DNA of 64,000 nt from JBFJKD01 sp041601945 (GTDB lineage Bacteria > Pseudomonadota > Gammaproteobacteria > Pseudomonadales > Porticoccaceae): contig JBFIHG010000010.1 in assembly GCA_041601945.1 (NCBI GenBank), positions 1-64,000 of the forward strand, given 5' to 3'. Under the pieces are notes generated by a model, which was not told the DNA's origin, made no database searches, and saw only the letters and a list, made by a program, of their open reading frames with translations. Position 1 is the first letter of the stretch; every line of letters starts with the position of its first letter. Shown in pieces: positions 1 through 8,656 of the stretch. Both the position numbers and the translations under genes were made by a program.

Positions 1-1560
1 GCCGCGGCCCGCGCCGTGTTTGTCGAGCAGATCGTAAAAAGTTTTGATTTCCTCGACCCGCACCAGGTGGTACAGCTCCTGGCGGGAATAGGGGAAGTGT
101 TCACAAATATCCGTGCTCACTTCCAGCCCCATTTTCTCCAGTTCGGCGTTGAGTACCTGGCCAACCAGCGCATTACAGCCCCCGCAACTGGTGCCCGCTT
201 TAGTGCAGAATTTCAGTTCGCCGAGGGTGGTCGCGCCGTCGGCGATGGCGGTGCACAACGCGCCTTTGCTGACATCATTGCAGGAGCAGATCTGCGCTGA
301 GTCTGGCAACGCTGATACACCCAGACCGCTGACCCCACTGCCGCCCCGCTGGGGCAGTATCAGGGCATCCGGAAATTCTGGTAGTGGAATATTGTTGAGC
401 ACCAGTTGTAGCAGGTTGCCGTAGTCCGTGGCATCGCCAATCAGCACGGCGCCCAGTAGACGCTTGCCGGCTTTGTCCACCACAATTTTTTTGTAAATTT
501 CATCGCTGCCATCAATATAGGTATAGGCGCGGCAGTCCGGTATATTGCCGTGGGCGTCGCCAATACTGGCCACGTCGACTCCCATTAATTTCAGCTTGGT
601 GCTCATATCCGCACCGGTAAAACTATTGTTGTTGCCACCGCTGATGTGTTCGGCGGCCACCTGGGCCATTTTGTAGCCCGGCGCCACCAGGCCGTAAATA
701 CGGCCGCCCCACAACGCGCACTCGCCAATGGCGTAAATATCCGGGTCCGAGGTCTGGCAGTTGTCATTGATGACGATGCCGCCGCGCTCGCCGACGTCGA
801 GGCCGAACTCCCGGGCCAGGGCATCCCGGGGACGAATACCGGCGGAGAACAGCAGCACGTCGGTTTCAATTTCGCTACCGTCGGCGAAAGTCATTTTGTG
901 AAAGTGCTTGTCGCCAGCACCGATATCTTGCGTGTTTTTACCGGTGTGAACGAATACCCCCAGGTCTTCAATTTTTTTGCGCAGCACGGCGCCGCCGCCG
1001 TCGTCCACCTGCACTGCCATCAGCCGCGGTGCAAATTCAACCACATGGGTGGTGAGTCCGAGATCCTTTAATGCCTTGGCCGCCTCTAATCCCAGCAAGC
1101 CACCGCCGATAACAACACCGACCGAACCGCCTGCGGCGCTGGCGCGAATGGCTTCGAGGTCTTCAATGGTGCGGTAGACAAAACAGTTGTCCCGGTCGTG
1201 TCCGGGGATGGGGGGCACAAAGGGGAAAGAGCCCGTGGCCAGCACCAGTTTGTCGTAGGGCAGGGTTTCGCCGTTACTTGAGGTAACGGTTTTGGCGTCG
1301 CGATCAACGGCGACGGCTTTGTCGCCGAGCAGCACGCGAATATTGTGTGAGGCGTAAAAACCCTCTTCAACCAGCGACAGATCGTGCGCCGAGCGGCCGT
1401 TGAAAAATTCGGTGAGATGCACGCGATCGTAGGCCACGCGAGGTTCTTCGCAAAAGACGGTGATATCGAGCTGAGCCGCAACGCCAGCGTCGGCAAGTGC
1501 CTGCAGAAATTTGTGGCCCACCATGCCGTTGCCGATGACGAGAATTTTACGTTTGCTCAT
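1..1560 (-). CDS. nirB: Assimilatory nitrite reductase large subunit NirB (C-terminus cut by window edge)
   Basis: NAD(P)H-dependent nitrite reductase large subunit, reducing nitrite to ammonium in the cytoplasm. Reading from ATG at 1560 gives 520 codons open to the window edge with no stop. The N-terminus has a Rossmann FAD motif (GNGMVG, residues 10-15) and the family signature RVAYDRVHL, followed by a pyridine-nucleotide disulfide oxidoreductase region. A BFD-like [2Fe-2S] domain follows at about residues 420-465 (CSCNDVSKGAL, then CGGC). The siroheme/4Fe-4S domain of the usual roughly 850-residue protein would lie beyond position 1. It is divergent from the nitrate transporter gene. The leader carries a minus-strand sigma-54 promoter candidate, so nitrogen control is inferred. 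Identity is secure; the missing third is a boundary effect, not a truncation. Confidence 0.95.
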   Translation of the reverse strand, partial: MSKRKILVIGNGMVGHKFLQALADAGVAAQLDITVFCEEPRVAYDRVHLTEFFNGRSAHDLSLVEEGFYASHNIRVLLGDKAVAVDRDAKTVTSSNGETLPYDKLVLATGSFPFVPPIPGHDRDNCFVYRTIEDLEAIRASAAGGSVGVVIGGGLLGLEAAKALKDLGLTTHVVEFAPRLMAVQVDDGGGAVLRKKIEDLGVFVHTGKNTQDIGAGDKHFHKMTFADGSEIETDVLLFSAGIRPRDALAREFGLDVGERGGIVINDNCQTSDPDIYAIGECALWGGRIYGLVAPGYKMAQVAAEHISGGNNNSFTGADMSTKLKLMGVDVASIGDAHGNIPDCRAYTYIDGSDEIYKKIVVDKAGKRLLGAVLIGDATDYGNLLQLVLNNIPLPEFPDALILPQRGGSGVSGLGVSALPDSAQICSCNDVSKGALCTAIADGATTLGELKFCTKAGTSCGGCNALVGQVLNAELEKMGLEVSTDICEHFPYSRQELYHLVRVEEIKTFYDLLDKHGAGRG

Positions 1561-1664
1561 AGGTGATTTTCCAAATCCTGATTATTGCGCCGCTTGCGAC
1601 GACTGTTGCCGCGAGTTAAAGGAGCTGCCAGAGCGTGCGCTAAATACGTATCACCTGGGTGATC

Positions 1665-1680
1665 TGCAGATTTTGTGCCA
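1665..1680 (-). promoter_or_regulatory. Candidate sigma-54 promoter for nirB
   Basis: On the minus strand the sequence reads TGGCACAAAATCTGCA. This fits the -24/-12 consensus TGGCAC-N5-TTGCW with one mismatch and has the required GG-N10-GC spacing. Transcription would start near 1653, about 93 nt before the nirB ATG. Its partner on the opposite strand and the NtrC-like sites between them make it credible; it is a by-eye match only. Confidence 0.55.
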
Positions 1681-1829
1681 ACGCAAAAAAAAATAATTTC
1701 GGCGAGTCTGTTCGTCCATGAAATGTGCGGGAAAACCCGCCGCGTCAGTAGCAGGCAACGGCATTTACGTATTTTTTCGATGCCCTTTAGTTGGTCAGGC
1801 TGTTTGTTTTTCGCGATTAATGCGCTAGT

Positions 1830-1846
1830 CGCACTTTTATGGTGCG
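1830..1846. promoter_or_regulatory. NtrC-like enhancer site 1 (nirB/narK spacer)
   Basis: The sequence CGCACTTTTATGGTGCG matches the 17-bp NtrC consensus TGCACY-N4-TGGTGCA except at the two terminal bases, which change symmetrically so the dyad is kept. It lies between two opposed sigma-54 promoter candidates, about 185-190 bp from either predicted transcription start, a normal enhancer distance. Confidence 0.6.
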
Positions 1847-1871
1847 CCTGTTTGCCTGTGCGTAACAAAGG

Positions 1872-1888
1872 TGCGTTGTGGCGGTGCA
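1872..1888. promoter_or_regulatory. NtrC-like enhancer site 2 (weaker)
   Basis: The sequence TGCGTTGTGGCGGTGCA has a good right half (GGTGCA) and a degenerate left half of the NtrC consensus. Its centre is 42 bp, four helical turns, from the stronger site, which is the face-of-helix spacing expected for cooperative NtrC dimers. Weak on its own; supported by position. Confidence 0.4.
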
Positions 1889-2000
1889 GAGTCTGGATCG
1901 CAGTAACGCCGACTCGTGCAGGCGAAAACTGGAGCGTCGTGTTTAGAAGCTATTCTCGTTACGCCACAGCGCTGCTACTACGAGCACGGATGCGTCAGGT

Positions 2001-2016
2001 TGGCATGTCCGTTGCT
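2001..2016 (+). promoter_or_regulatory. Candidate sigma-54 promoter for the nitrate transporter
   Basis: The sequence TGGCATGTCCGTTGCT matches TGGCACR-N4-TTGCW at all but one informative position and keeps GG-N10-GC. The predicted start near 2027 leaves a leader of about 50 nt before the ATG at 2078. That is too short for a NasR/NasT-type antitermination leader, so control at initiation is favoured. Confidence 0.6.
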
Positions 2017-2077
2017 AGTGCGTAGAGCAGAGCAGTCCATGTGCGTGCTGTTTCTGGCTGAGCGTAGGGAGAAGTAC

Positions 2078-3544
2078 ATGTCGGAAAAAATTAATTTATT
2101 GTCGTTCAAAGGTAATATGCGCGTGCTGCACATTACCTGGATGGCGTTTTTTATCTCATTTGCGGTGTGGTTTAACCACGCGCCGTTGATGGTCATTATT
2201 CGTGACGTGTTTCAGTTGACCAGCCAGGAGGTCAGCGTGTTGCTGATTCTCAATGTGGCGCTGACTATTCCGGCGCGTATTTTGGTGGGTATGCTGGTGG
2301 ATCGCTACGGTCCACGCCTGATGTTTTCGGGCATATTGATTGCGTCGAGTTTCCTGTGCACTTTTTTCGCGTTAGCCGAGACCTTTCAACAACTTGCGGT
2401 AGCCCGGTTTTTGCTGGGTTTTGTGGGCGCCGGATTTGTTGTTGGTATTCGCATGATTGGCGAATGGTTTCCGGCCAAACAGGCGGGGGCTGCTCAGGGT
2501 ATCTACGGGGGTTGGGGGAATTTTGGATCGGCTGCATCGGCGCTGGCGCTGCCGACGTTGGCATTGTGGTTGGGCGGCGACAATGGCTGGCGCTACGCTA
2601 TTGGCGTCACAGCGATAATCTCCCTGCTATACGGCATTTACTACTACTTTGCGGTGACCGATACACCCAAAGGTTCGACGTACTTTAAATCTAAAAAAAT
2701 GGGTGCGATGGAGGTGACCAGTAAAACGGATTTTGTGTTGTACACGGTGATGAGCGCGCCGATCTATGGGGCGTTGGCGCTGCTGGTATGGAAACTGTCA
2801 CCCGCTGGTATGGGCTGGTTTGGTACACCGTTAAGCAACGCCATCTATTTTGCCATTGTCGTCGTTTACGGTTATCAGGTGTTCCATATTTATCAGGTGA
2901 ATAAGGATGTCTTTAGCAAACCGGTGCCGGAGATGTTCCGTTATCGCTTTAAACAGGTGGCGATTCTGGACCTGGCGTATATGGTGACATTTGGTTCGGA
3001 ACTCGCGTTGGTGTCCATGCTGCCGCTGTTTTATGTGGATACTTTTGGCCTGTCGCCAGTGGCGGCAGGCATCGTCGCGGGTGCGTACCCGGTGATGAAT
3101 CTTATCGCCCGGCCGGGGGGCGGCATTATGAGCGACCGGGTGGGCCGCAAGCGCACGCTGGTTATTTTGTTTGCAGGTATTGCCGCCAGTTTTATGATGT
3201 TGGCTCAGGTCGATACGGGCTGGGCAGTACCTTTGGTGGTGGCCAATACATTGCTATGTGGTTTGTTTGCCAAGGGCGGCTCGGGGGCGGTATTTGCCAT
3301 GGTGCCGTTGATTCAACGACGGATGACCGGACAGATTGCCGGTATGGCGGGTGCGTACGGCAATGTTGGCGGGCTGCTGTTTTTAACGGTACTGTCGTTT
3401 GTGTCTGCGCCGATATTTTTTCTGGTGATTGGCGGCGCAGGTGCGGTGGTGCTGGCGTTGGTGATCATTTTTCTGGATGAGCCACGTGGCCACACTGCCG
3501 AAGTGCTGGAAGATGGCACGGTGCAGTTGATCGACGTTGCCTGA
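2078..3544 (+). CDS. nasA: NarK/NasA-family nitrate/nitrite transporter (MFS)
   Basis: A 488-residue inner-membrane major facilitator protein of the nitrate/nitrite porter family, bringing nitrate in for assimilation. It shows the MFS loop motif GMLVDRYGPR after the second membrane segment, the family signature GGWGNFGSA, and a second G-rich signature (GAYGNVGG) in the C-terminal half. The ATG at 2078 is chosen because AGGGAG precedes it by 6 nt; an upstream extension in frame lacks a ribosome site and would overlap the promoter. It is divergent from nirB and followed by the phosphatase-kinase gene, the same grouping known in Pseudomonas nas loci. The sigma-54 promoter upstream suggests induction under nitrogen limitation. 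Confidence 0.92.
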   Translation: MSEKINLLSFKGNMRVLHITWMAFFISFAVWFNHAPLMVIIRDVFQLTSQEVSVLLILNVALTIPARILVGMLVDRYGPRLMFSGILIASSFLCTFFALAETFQQLAVARFLLGFVGAGFVVGIRMIGEWFPAKQAGAAQGIYGGWGNFGSAASALALPTLALWLGGDNGWRYAIGVTAIISLLYGIYYYFAVTDTPKGSTYFKSKKMGAMEVTSKTDFVLYTVMSAPIYGALALLVWKLSPAGMGWFGTPLSNAIYFAIVVVYGYQVFHIYQVNKDVFSKPVPEMFRYRFKQVAILDLAYMVTFGSELALVSMLPLFYVDTFGLSPVAAGIVAGAYPVMNLIARPGGGIMSDRVGRKRTLVILFAGIAASFMMLAQVDTGWAVPLVVANTLLCGLFAKGGSGAVFAMVPLIQRRMTGQIAGMAGAYGNVGGLLFLTVLSFVSAPIFFLVIGGAGAVVLALVIIFLDEPRGHTAEVLEDGTVQLIDVA

Positions 3545-3628
3545 TAATTTTAGTTTAACGGTGGTCGACCGGCTCAGTTTAGAATACGGCCAATATTGGC
3601 TAGTACACCGATAACAGGCCAGATTGGT

Positions 3629-5338
3629 ATGAGCACAGCTATTATCAGCATCGGGCAATATTCGAGCCGCGGCGCCAAGGAAGAAAATCAGGACAGCTAT
3701 GGCGTACTGGTGCCCGACGAACCGGCGCTCAGCTACAAGGGTATCGTGGCTGTGGTAGCGGACGGCGTCAGTGGTTGTGACGGCGGGAAAATCGCCAGCG
3801 AATCCTGCGTCAAAAGTTTAATGTCGGACTACTACTGCACCGCCGATTCTTGGACCGTCAAAACCTCTATTAGCAAGGTGCTGCTGGCTACCAACCGCTG
3901 GTTGCACGGTCAGGGGCTTTCCAGTCGCGACATGCAGCGCGGGCTGGCCACGACCATGAGCGCGCTGGTAATCAAATCCGCCACTGCGCATATGTTTCAT
4001 ATTGGCGACACGCGAATTTATCACTTGCGTGGCGACAAATTCGAATGCCTGACTCAGGATCATCGGGTGTGGGTGTCCGCTGACAAAAATTATTTGACCC
4101 GCGCACTGGGTATCGATCTCAAGCTGGATATCGACTATATGAATTTTTTGGTCGAGCCCGGTGATCTGTTTGTGTTTACCACGGATGGCGTGCATGAGTT
4201 TGTGCCGGATGCGGCGTTACGCGATCTGGTGCTGCGCAGCGGGGATGATTTAGATGAGGGCGCGCGCAATATTACCGACCTGGCGCTGCACAATGGTAGC
4301 CAGGATAACCTGAGTTGCCAGATTTTACGCATCAATCAATTACCCGGTGCCGATGAACAGGAAGTCTATCGCAAACTGACCGAGCTACCGATTCCACCGT
4401 CCCTGTCGCCGGGCATGAAGATGGATGGCTATCGCGTGGTTCGGGAGATACACGCCAGCAAACGCTCCCAGGTGTATCTGGCCGTGGACGAAGAAACCGG
4501 GCAACAGGTGGTTTTAAAAACGCCGTCGGTAAATTACGAAGACGACCCGTTGTACCTGGATTTATTTTTGCACGAAGAGTGGATTGGCAAGCGCGTGCAA
4601 AGTCAGCACCTGCTTGCCGTGGTGAATCAAACCAGGCCGAAACAGTTTCTCTATTCCGTCTCGGAGTATGTGGAAGGACAAACACTTAGAAGCTGGATGC
4701 ACGATAACGGGGCCGCCGAGCTGAGTGACATTCGCGATATCGTCGGACAAATCGCCCGCGGGTTACATGTGCTGCATAAAATGGAAATGATCCATCAGGA
4801 TTTAAAGCCCGAAAATATCATGATCGACCGCCATGGTACGGTAAAGATAATAGATTTTGGTTCCGTTAAAATTGCCGGCATTGAGGAAGTGACTACACCG
4901 GTAAAACGCCTGACGTTGCTGGGGACCAAAAACTACACCGCCCCGGAATATTTACTCGGTTATCCCTGCACCCCCCGTTCCGATATTTTTTCCCTGGCGG
5001 TCATTGTCTATGAAATGATTACCGGACACCTGCCCTACGGTGAGGGCTACAGTGAAAGTACCATCAACAAGCTCGGCTACGTGTCGGCGCGGGATTATTA
5101 TGCGGATCTACCGGTGTGGATTGATAAGGCCCTGGAAAAGGCGCTACGCAAAAATCCGCAGCGCCGTTACAGCGAGCTGTCCGAGTTTGTGTACGATTTA
5201 AGTAATCCGAATAACGAATTATTGCAGGAATATACCGAGCCGTTGCTGGCGAGAAATCCCATTGGGTTTTGGCGCGGGGTGGCACTTTGTGCTCTGTTGT
5301 TGAATGTTATTCTGATTATCAAACTGTTTGGCAATTGA
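3629..5338 (+). CDS. PP2C-type phosphatase / Ser-Thr protein kinase fusion with C-terminal membrane anchor
   Basis: A 569-residue bifunctional signalling protein. Residues 1 to about 240 form a PP2C phosphatase (RGAKEENQD start, VADGVSG metal site, HIGDTR, TTDGVHEF). From about 265 to 530 there is a Hanks-type kinase: ATP lysine near 297, catalytic loop HQDLKPEN with D391, DFG at D409, and TAPEY activation segment. A hydrophobic segment at the extreme C-terminus (GVALCALLLNVILIIKL) should anchor it in the inner membrane. All kinase catalytic residues look intact. It follows the transporter by 84 bp and probably shares its transcript; a homologous kinase sits between nirB and nasA in Pseudomonas. 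Its target is unknown; transporter or nitrite reductase control is a guess. ATG at 3596 is a possible longer start. Confidence 0.88.
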   Translation: MSTAIISIGQYSSRGAKEENQDSYGVLVPDEPALSYKGIVAVVADGVSGCDGGKIASESCVKSLMSDYYCTADSWTVKTSISKVLLATNRWLHGQGLSSRDMQRGLATTMSALVIKSATAHMFHIGDTRIYHLRGDKFECLTQDHRVWVSADKNYLTRALGIDLKLDIDYMNFLVEPGDLFVFTTDGVHEFVPDAALRDLVLRSGDDLDEGARNITDLALHNGSQDNLSCQILRINQLPGADEQEVYRKLTELPIPPSLSPGMKMDGYRVVREIHASKRSQVYLAVDEETGQQVVLKTPSVNYEDDPLYLDLFLHEEWIGKRVQSQHLLAVVNQTRPKQFLYSVSEYVEGQTLRSWMHDNGAAELSDIRDIVGQIARGLHVLHKMEMIHQDLKPENIMIDRHGTVKIIDFGSVKIAGIEEVTTPVKRLTLLGTKNYTAPEYLLGYPCTPRSDIFSLAVIVYEMITGHLPYGEGYSESTINKLGYVSARDYYADLPVWIDKALEKALRKNPQRRYSELSEFVYDLSNPNNELLQEYTEPLLARNPIGFWRGVALCALLLNVILIIKLFGN

Positions 5339-5344
5339 TGCCTG

Positions 5345-6283
5345 TCAATCGAGTTCGGCGGTCATCATGCCAAATCCAGCAATCCATTCCGGTATAGGGC
5401 GGTAATACCAGGTTTTGGTGGTGTAAGGCCCATTGGCGGCGAGTGCTGCGCATACTGCGAGCCAGGTGCGAAATTCGTGGCCGCCGCGCCCGGCTAGCCG
5501 GGAAATGTCGTCGTCCGTGTAACCGCCGAGGGTGGTGAAATCCCCCTGTGACAAGAGGCTCATTACCTGGTGATCCCATTCAGGATTGAGGTCGAGAATA
5601 TCGCTTTTTCCGGCGGCAGCTTTTTTCCCTTCCTCCAGGGTGCGTTCCTGGCGTGCTGCGCGCGCCTCGGGTGACAGTTCTCCGCCCGCGACCAAACGCG
5701 CCCGCACTTCCGGCGGAGCCGATGCCAGGGGTGGAATCGGTGGGTCGTGGGAGAGTCCGCCGGACGCCATCAACAGGACATTGCGATCCAGCGTTGCGGC
5801 GAACTGACCAATAGCTGTTCCCAGCGCGATTACCCGAGCGAGGGGCGCGCGCGGCGCGGCAGCGCAATTAATAAATACAGGTATCATCGGCGGAACGTTT
5901 GGCCAGTCGAATAATTGATCCGGTAATTGGGTCAGGCCGTGATCCACCTGCATGTCATATGAAATGGCAGCGTCCACACCACGGGAATGCAACCAGCTAA
6001 CACACTGTTCAGCCAGAGGGCCGTCCACTGGCAGTGGTCCGGTCGGTGTTGCGTAATCCCCAATCGCCGTGGCGGCCACGCCCACACAGAAGCTGGGCAT
6101 CAGGCGGTAAAAAAAGCCATTAAAATGGTCCGGCGCAAATTCGATAATCAGATCGGGTTTGAATGTATCCACCCAGGTCGCCAGCCGTTTAAAATGGCTC
6201 TTAACTTCTTTTTCCACGTCGCTACCGGGGGAGCTAAGCCCCATTAATGGCGAGTGCGATGAAAACAGTGCGGCGATGGCCAT
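5345..6283 (-). CDS. mhpB: 2,3-dihydroxyphenylpropionate 1,2-dioxygenase-like extradiol dioxygenase (MhpB family)
   Basis: A class III (LigB-type) Fe(II) extradiol ring-cleavage dioxygenase of 312 residues, matching the length of E. coli MhpB (314). The key histidines fall at 115 (MQVDHG) and 179 (GGLSHDPP), the same numbers as the catalytic pair of the E. coli enzyme. SHSPL, APDHFNGFF and the C-terminal YYRPIPEWIAGFG are further family signatures. It lies 10 bp downstream of the hydrolase gene in a minus-strand operon with an HpaB-type monooxygenase. It probably cleaves the catechol made by that enzyme. The true side chain on the catechol is not known, so the MhpB name describes homology rather than proven substrate. 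It ends 6 bp from the convergent kinase gene. Confidence 0.9.
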   Translation of the reverse strand: MAIAALFSSHSPLMGLSSPGSDVEKEVKSHFKRLATWVDTFKPDLIIEFAPDHFNGFFYRLMPSFCVGVAATAIGDYATPTGPLPVDGPLAEQCVSWLHSRGVDAAISYDMQVDHGLTQLPDQLFDWPNVPPMIPVFINCAAAPRAPLARVIALGTAIGQFAATLDRNVLLMASGGLSHDPPIPPLASAPPEVRARLVAGGELSPEARAARQERTLEEGKKAAAGKSDILDLNPEWDHQVMSLLSQGDFTTLGGYTDDDISRLAGRGGHEFRTWLAVCAALAANGPYTTKTWYYRPIPEWIAGFGMMTAELD

Positions 6284-6293
6284 AACCGATGCT

Positions 6294-7184
6294 TCAGTTT
6301 TTTGCGCGCAGGAAACGCAGGTGAATATCGTTAAATATCTCCGCGTCTTCGAACTGGGGCCAGTGACCGCAATTTTCCATAACCACGAACTGGGAATTTG
6401 GAATCAGGTCTGCAATTTTTTTACCGACGCTAACATCCGCCGTGGGGTCCTTGGTGGTCCAAAGTACCAATGTTGGTTGGGTGATAGAGGCCCATTCCTC
6501 GTCGGTCAAATTATTGCGGCGGCGCACGTCGGTTTCCTGCAGGCACAGGATGTGGCGCATGGCCTGGGGCATCTCCGCCTGTTGATAAATAGCCTGACGG
6601 CAGGCCACCAGATCGTCGGTCACCCGGCTCGGTTCGGCCATTAACCACTCAAGTCGTGCTTTGACGCTATCCCAGGCAGGGTTTTCAACGGCGGCTGTAG
6701 TCAGGGTTTTGATACGCTGCATTACTTCCGGGTTACAGGTAGCGCCGCCAGTGGTATTCAATACCATGCGTTCAATCCGATCGGGGTAGGTCAGTGCGAA
6801 GCGGGCCGCAACCCAGCCGCCCAAAGATTCACCGGATAAGTAAATTTTGTCGAAGTTGAGGCTGTCGATCACGTCTTTCAGGTGCTCGACGTACACATTA
6901 ATCTCATAATCGATAGCGGGTTTGGAGCTGTACCCGTGGCCGACCATATCTATCGCATAGGTATTGAAGTGCGCCCCGTGCTGAATAAGGTTGCGCGCGT
7001 ACGCTTCGGCGTGCCCGCCAGTACCGTGCAGTAAAATTAGTGGGGGAAGATCGGGGTTACCCGCATGTAGAAAGCGAGTGTTAACCGGACCAGCCTGAAG
7101 ATAGCCCTGTTCAAAGGAGCCCTTACGTAAGTCTGCCCAGAAGCTTTGGTGGGGTGGTTGAGTGTTGCCTGTGAGCTCAGTCAT
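6294..7184 (-). CDS. mhpC: Alpha/beta hydrolase, meta-cleavage product hydrolase (MhpC-like)
   Basis: A 296-residue alpha/beta hydrolase of the C-C bond hydrolase group that splits vinylogous 1,5-diketones formed by extradiol cleavage. The triad is visible: Ser120 in SGESLGG, Asp246 in TTKDP and His274 in NCGHWPQFED, with the oxyanion motif LLHGTGGH near residue 53. Its ATG overlaps the stop of the monooxygenase gene by 4 bp, indicating translational coupling. The hydratase, aldolase and acetaldehyde dehydrogenase that complete the classical Mhp route are not in this window. A close relative acting on a different side chain is possible. Confidence 0.85.
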   Translation of the reverse strand: MTELTGNTQPPHQSFWADLRKGSFEQGYLQAGPVNTRFLHAGNPDLPPLILLHGTGGHAEAYARNLIQHGAHFNTYAIDMVGHGYSSKPAIDYEINVYVEHLKDVIDSLNFDKIYLSGESLGGWVAARFALTYPDRIERMVLNTTGGATCNPEVMQRIKTLTTAAVENPAWDSVKARLEWLMAEPSRVTDDLVACRQAIYQQAEMPQAMRHILCLQETDVRRRNNLTDEEWASITQPTLVLWTTKDPTADVSVGKKIADLIPNSQFVVMENCGHWPQFEDAEIFNDIHLRFLRAKN

Positions 7185-8632
7185 AGGGATCCCATAAAAT
7201 TGTCGAGGTGATCAGTGCGCAGTTTTTTACGACTGTATTCGCGATGTATTCCCGCTAACACCATACGTCGTTCGCCTGCGTAGTTCTTTTCATATAACTC
7301 GTGGCGGGAGCCGAATTCACTGCCGCACAAATCCCAGGCCAGTTTCATGAGTTTTGCTTTGTCGAGTCCCGAGATGCCGGCACCGCGCAGGGATCTTTCC
7401 AGGTCAACGCCGATGGGGGAATCAAATTCGCTCATGCTAGCTGGCAGTTGGATCAGCCCGCCACCTCCGGCCAGCATAATCAGGTCGAGCATAGCAGGAT
7501 AATACACCGGCCCCAGCGCACGACCCACCTGCAAGGCGCTCAGGTCGGGATATAACACGCCATTGTCGGGGTCGAGAATAGCCTGCGCTTCGGCAGAACG
7601 CGTAGTATTGCGAATCACCTCTACTTGCACAGCCGCTTCGCCGAGTTTTTCGACGATGTCGGGGCGATCAATAACGCCCGTTGCCTCGGCCATTCTATGT
7701 GCTACGGCATAGAGAAAACCGAGTTTTACTTCCAGCCTGACATTGGTTTGATGGGCGGTTAATTCGCGCATGCGGGTGTCTTTGTACATGCGGTTGAGGA
7801 AGTTAATATCTTCGTGCAGAAAAACTCGATCCCAGGGCACCAGTACATTGTCGAATACAACCGTGGCATCCATTTCATCGAAGCGTGAGGAGAGGGGGTG
7901 GTCGTTTGGGTCGCCATGTTTGGCAAAGGAACTTCGGCAGATGGTTTTTAAACCCGGCGTATTCATCGGGATTGAAAATACATTAGCATAGGGTTGTTCC
8001 CCCGGCAGGAAGCCTGGCGGGAAAGGCCATACCATCAGCTCATCGGCATAGGGCGCGGCGGTTGCAATTCTTTTTGTGCCGTTGACGATAATGCCTTCGC
8101 TATTTTTACCAACAATTCTCAATGGAATGCTGGGATCGTCCTGCTCGTGGCGGGCTTTACTCTTATCCAGCTGAGGACTGATCAGAGCATGCGTAAAGAA
8201 CAGATCATTTTTTGCTACGTAATGATAATAATTGACCAGCGCATCAGCGCGTTCCTGAGAAAACTCTGAAAAGAAACTTTTTTTGGCCGCCAGGGAGGCC
8301 ATCATAATATTCAGGAAATCCGGGCTGCGACCCATCATGCCGCAGGTGGCTTCGGCAATTTTGGTATAGGTCTCGCGCAGCAGGCGCAAGTCGTCCTGGG
8401 TTCTTGGGATTTGATAGGATCGGCTGATGACCTCGCCAATTTCCGGGGAGTCAACGGTAAGCACATCCCGGTGTGCCGGGTGGTGCTGCATATCGTATAA
8501 AGACGCCAGGGTTTGCACCGCTGCCTTAAATTCGGGAAAGGTGGTCACATCGTCCACACGCTTGCCGTCGTACCACACTTCGCGGCCGTCCTTTAGCCCA
8601 TCGATAAAGGCCTGTCCGTTTCTAACTGCCAT
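7181..8632 (-). CDS. HpaB-type flavin-dependent aromatic monooxygenase, oxygenase component
   Basis: A 483-residue member of the 4-hydroxyphenylacetate 3-monooxygenase (HpaB/PvcC) family. These enzymes use free FADH2 and O2 to hydroxylate a phenol ortho to its hydroxyl, giving a catechol. Family features are GMMGRSPDFLN near residue 100, the VPWDRVF motif and the C-terminal LMLAGGGGLIQLP region. In a classical mhp operon this step is done by the unrelated flavoprotein MhpA, so this is a functional replacement. No HpaC-type flavin reductase is visible nearby; reduced flavin must come from elsewhere or from an unrecognised partner. GAGAG precedes the ATG at a proper distance. First step of the operon pathway is inferred. 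Confidence 0.85.
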   Translation of the reverse strand: MAVRNGQAFIDGLKDGREVWYDGKRVDDVTTFPEFKAAVQTLASLYDMQHHPAHRDVLTVDSPEIGEVISRSYQIPRTQDDLRLLRETYTKIAEATCGMMGRSPDFLNIMMASLAAKKSFFSEFSQERADALVNYYHYVAKNDLFFTHALISPQLDKSKARHEQDDPSIPLRIVGKNSEGIIVNGTKRIATAAPYADELMVWPFPPGFLPGEQPYANVFSIPMNTPGLKTICRSSFAKHGDPNDHPLSSRFDEMDATVVFDNVLVPWDRVFLHEDINFLNRMYKDTRMRELTAHQTNVRLEVKLGFLYAVAHRMAEATGVIDRPDIVEKLGEAAVQVEVIRNTTRSAEAQAILDPDNGVLYPDLSALQVGRALGPVYYPAMLDLIMLAGGGGLIQLPASMSEFDSPIGVDLERSLRGAGISGLDKAKLMKLAWDLCGSEFGSRHELYEKNYAGERRMVLAGIHREYSRKKLRTDHLDNFMGSL

Positions 8633-8656
8633 AATTGCTCTCGTTTGTTACGTTGT

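Noticed and set aside
646..1071. Plus-strand frame of 141 codons inside nirB
   Set aside because: It is antisense to a continuous, motif-rich nirB frame on minus and has no family features.
1726..1740. GCGGG-AAAA-CCCGC hairpin as a terminator
   Set aside because: No T run follows on either strand, and it lies inside the divergent control region.
1561..2077. NasR/NasT-type antitermination leader before the nitrate transporter
   Set aside because: No terminator with a T run is present before the ATG, and the predicted sigma-54 start leaves only about 50 nt of leader.
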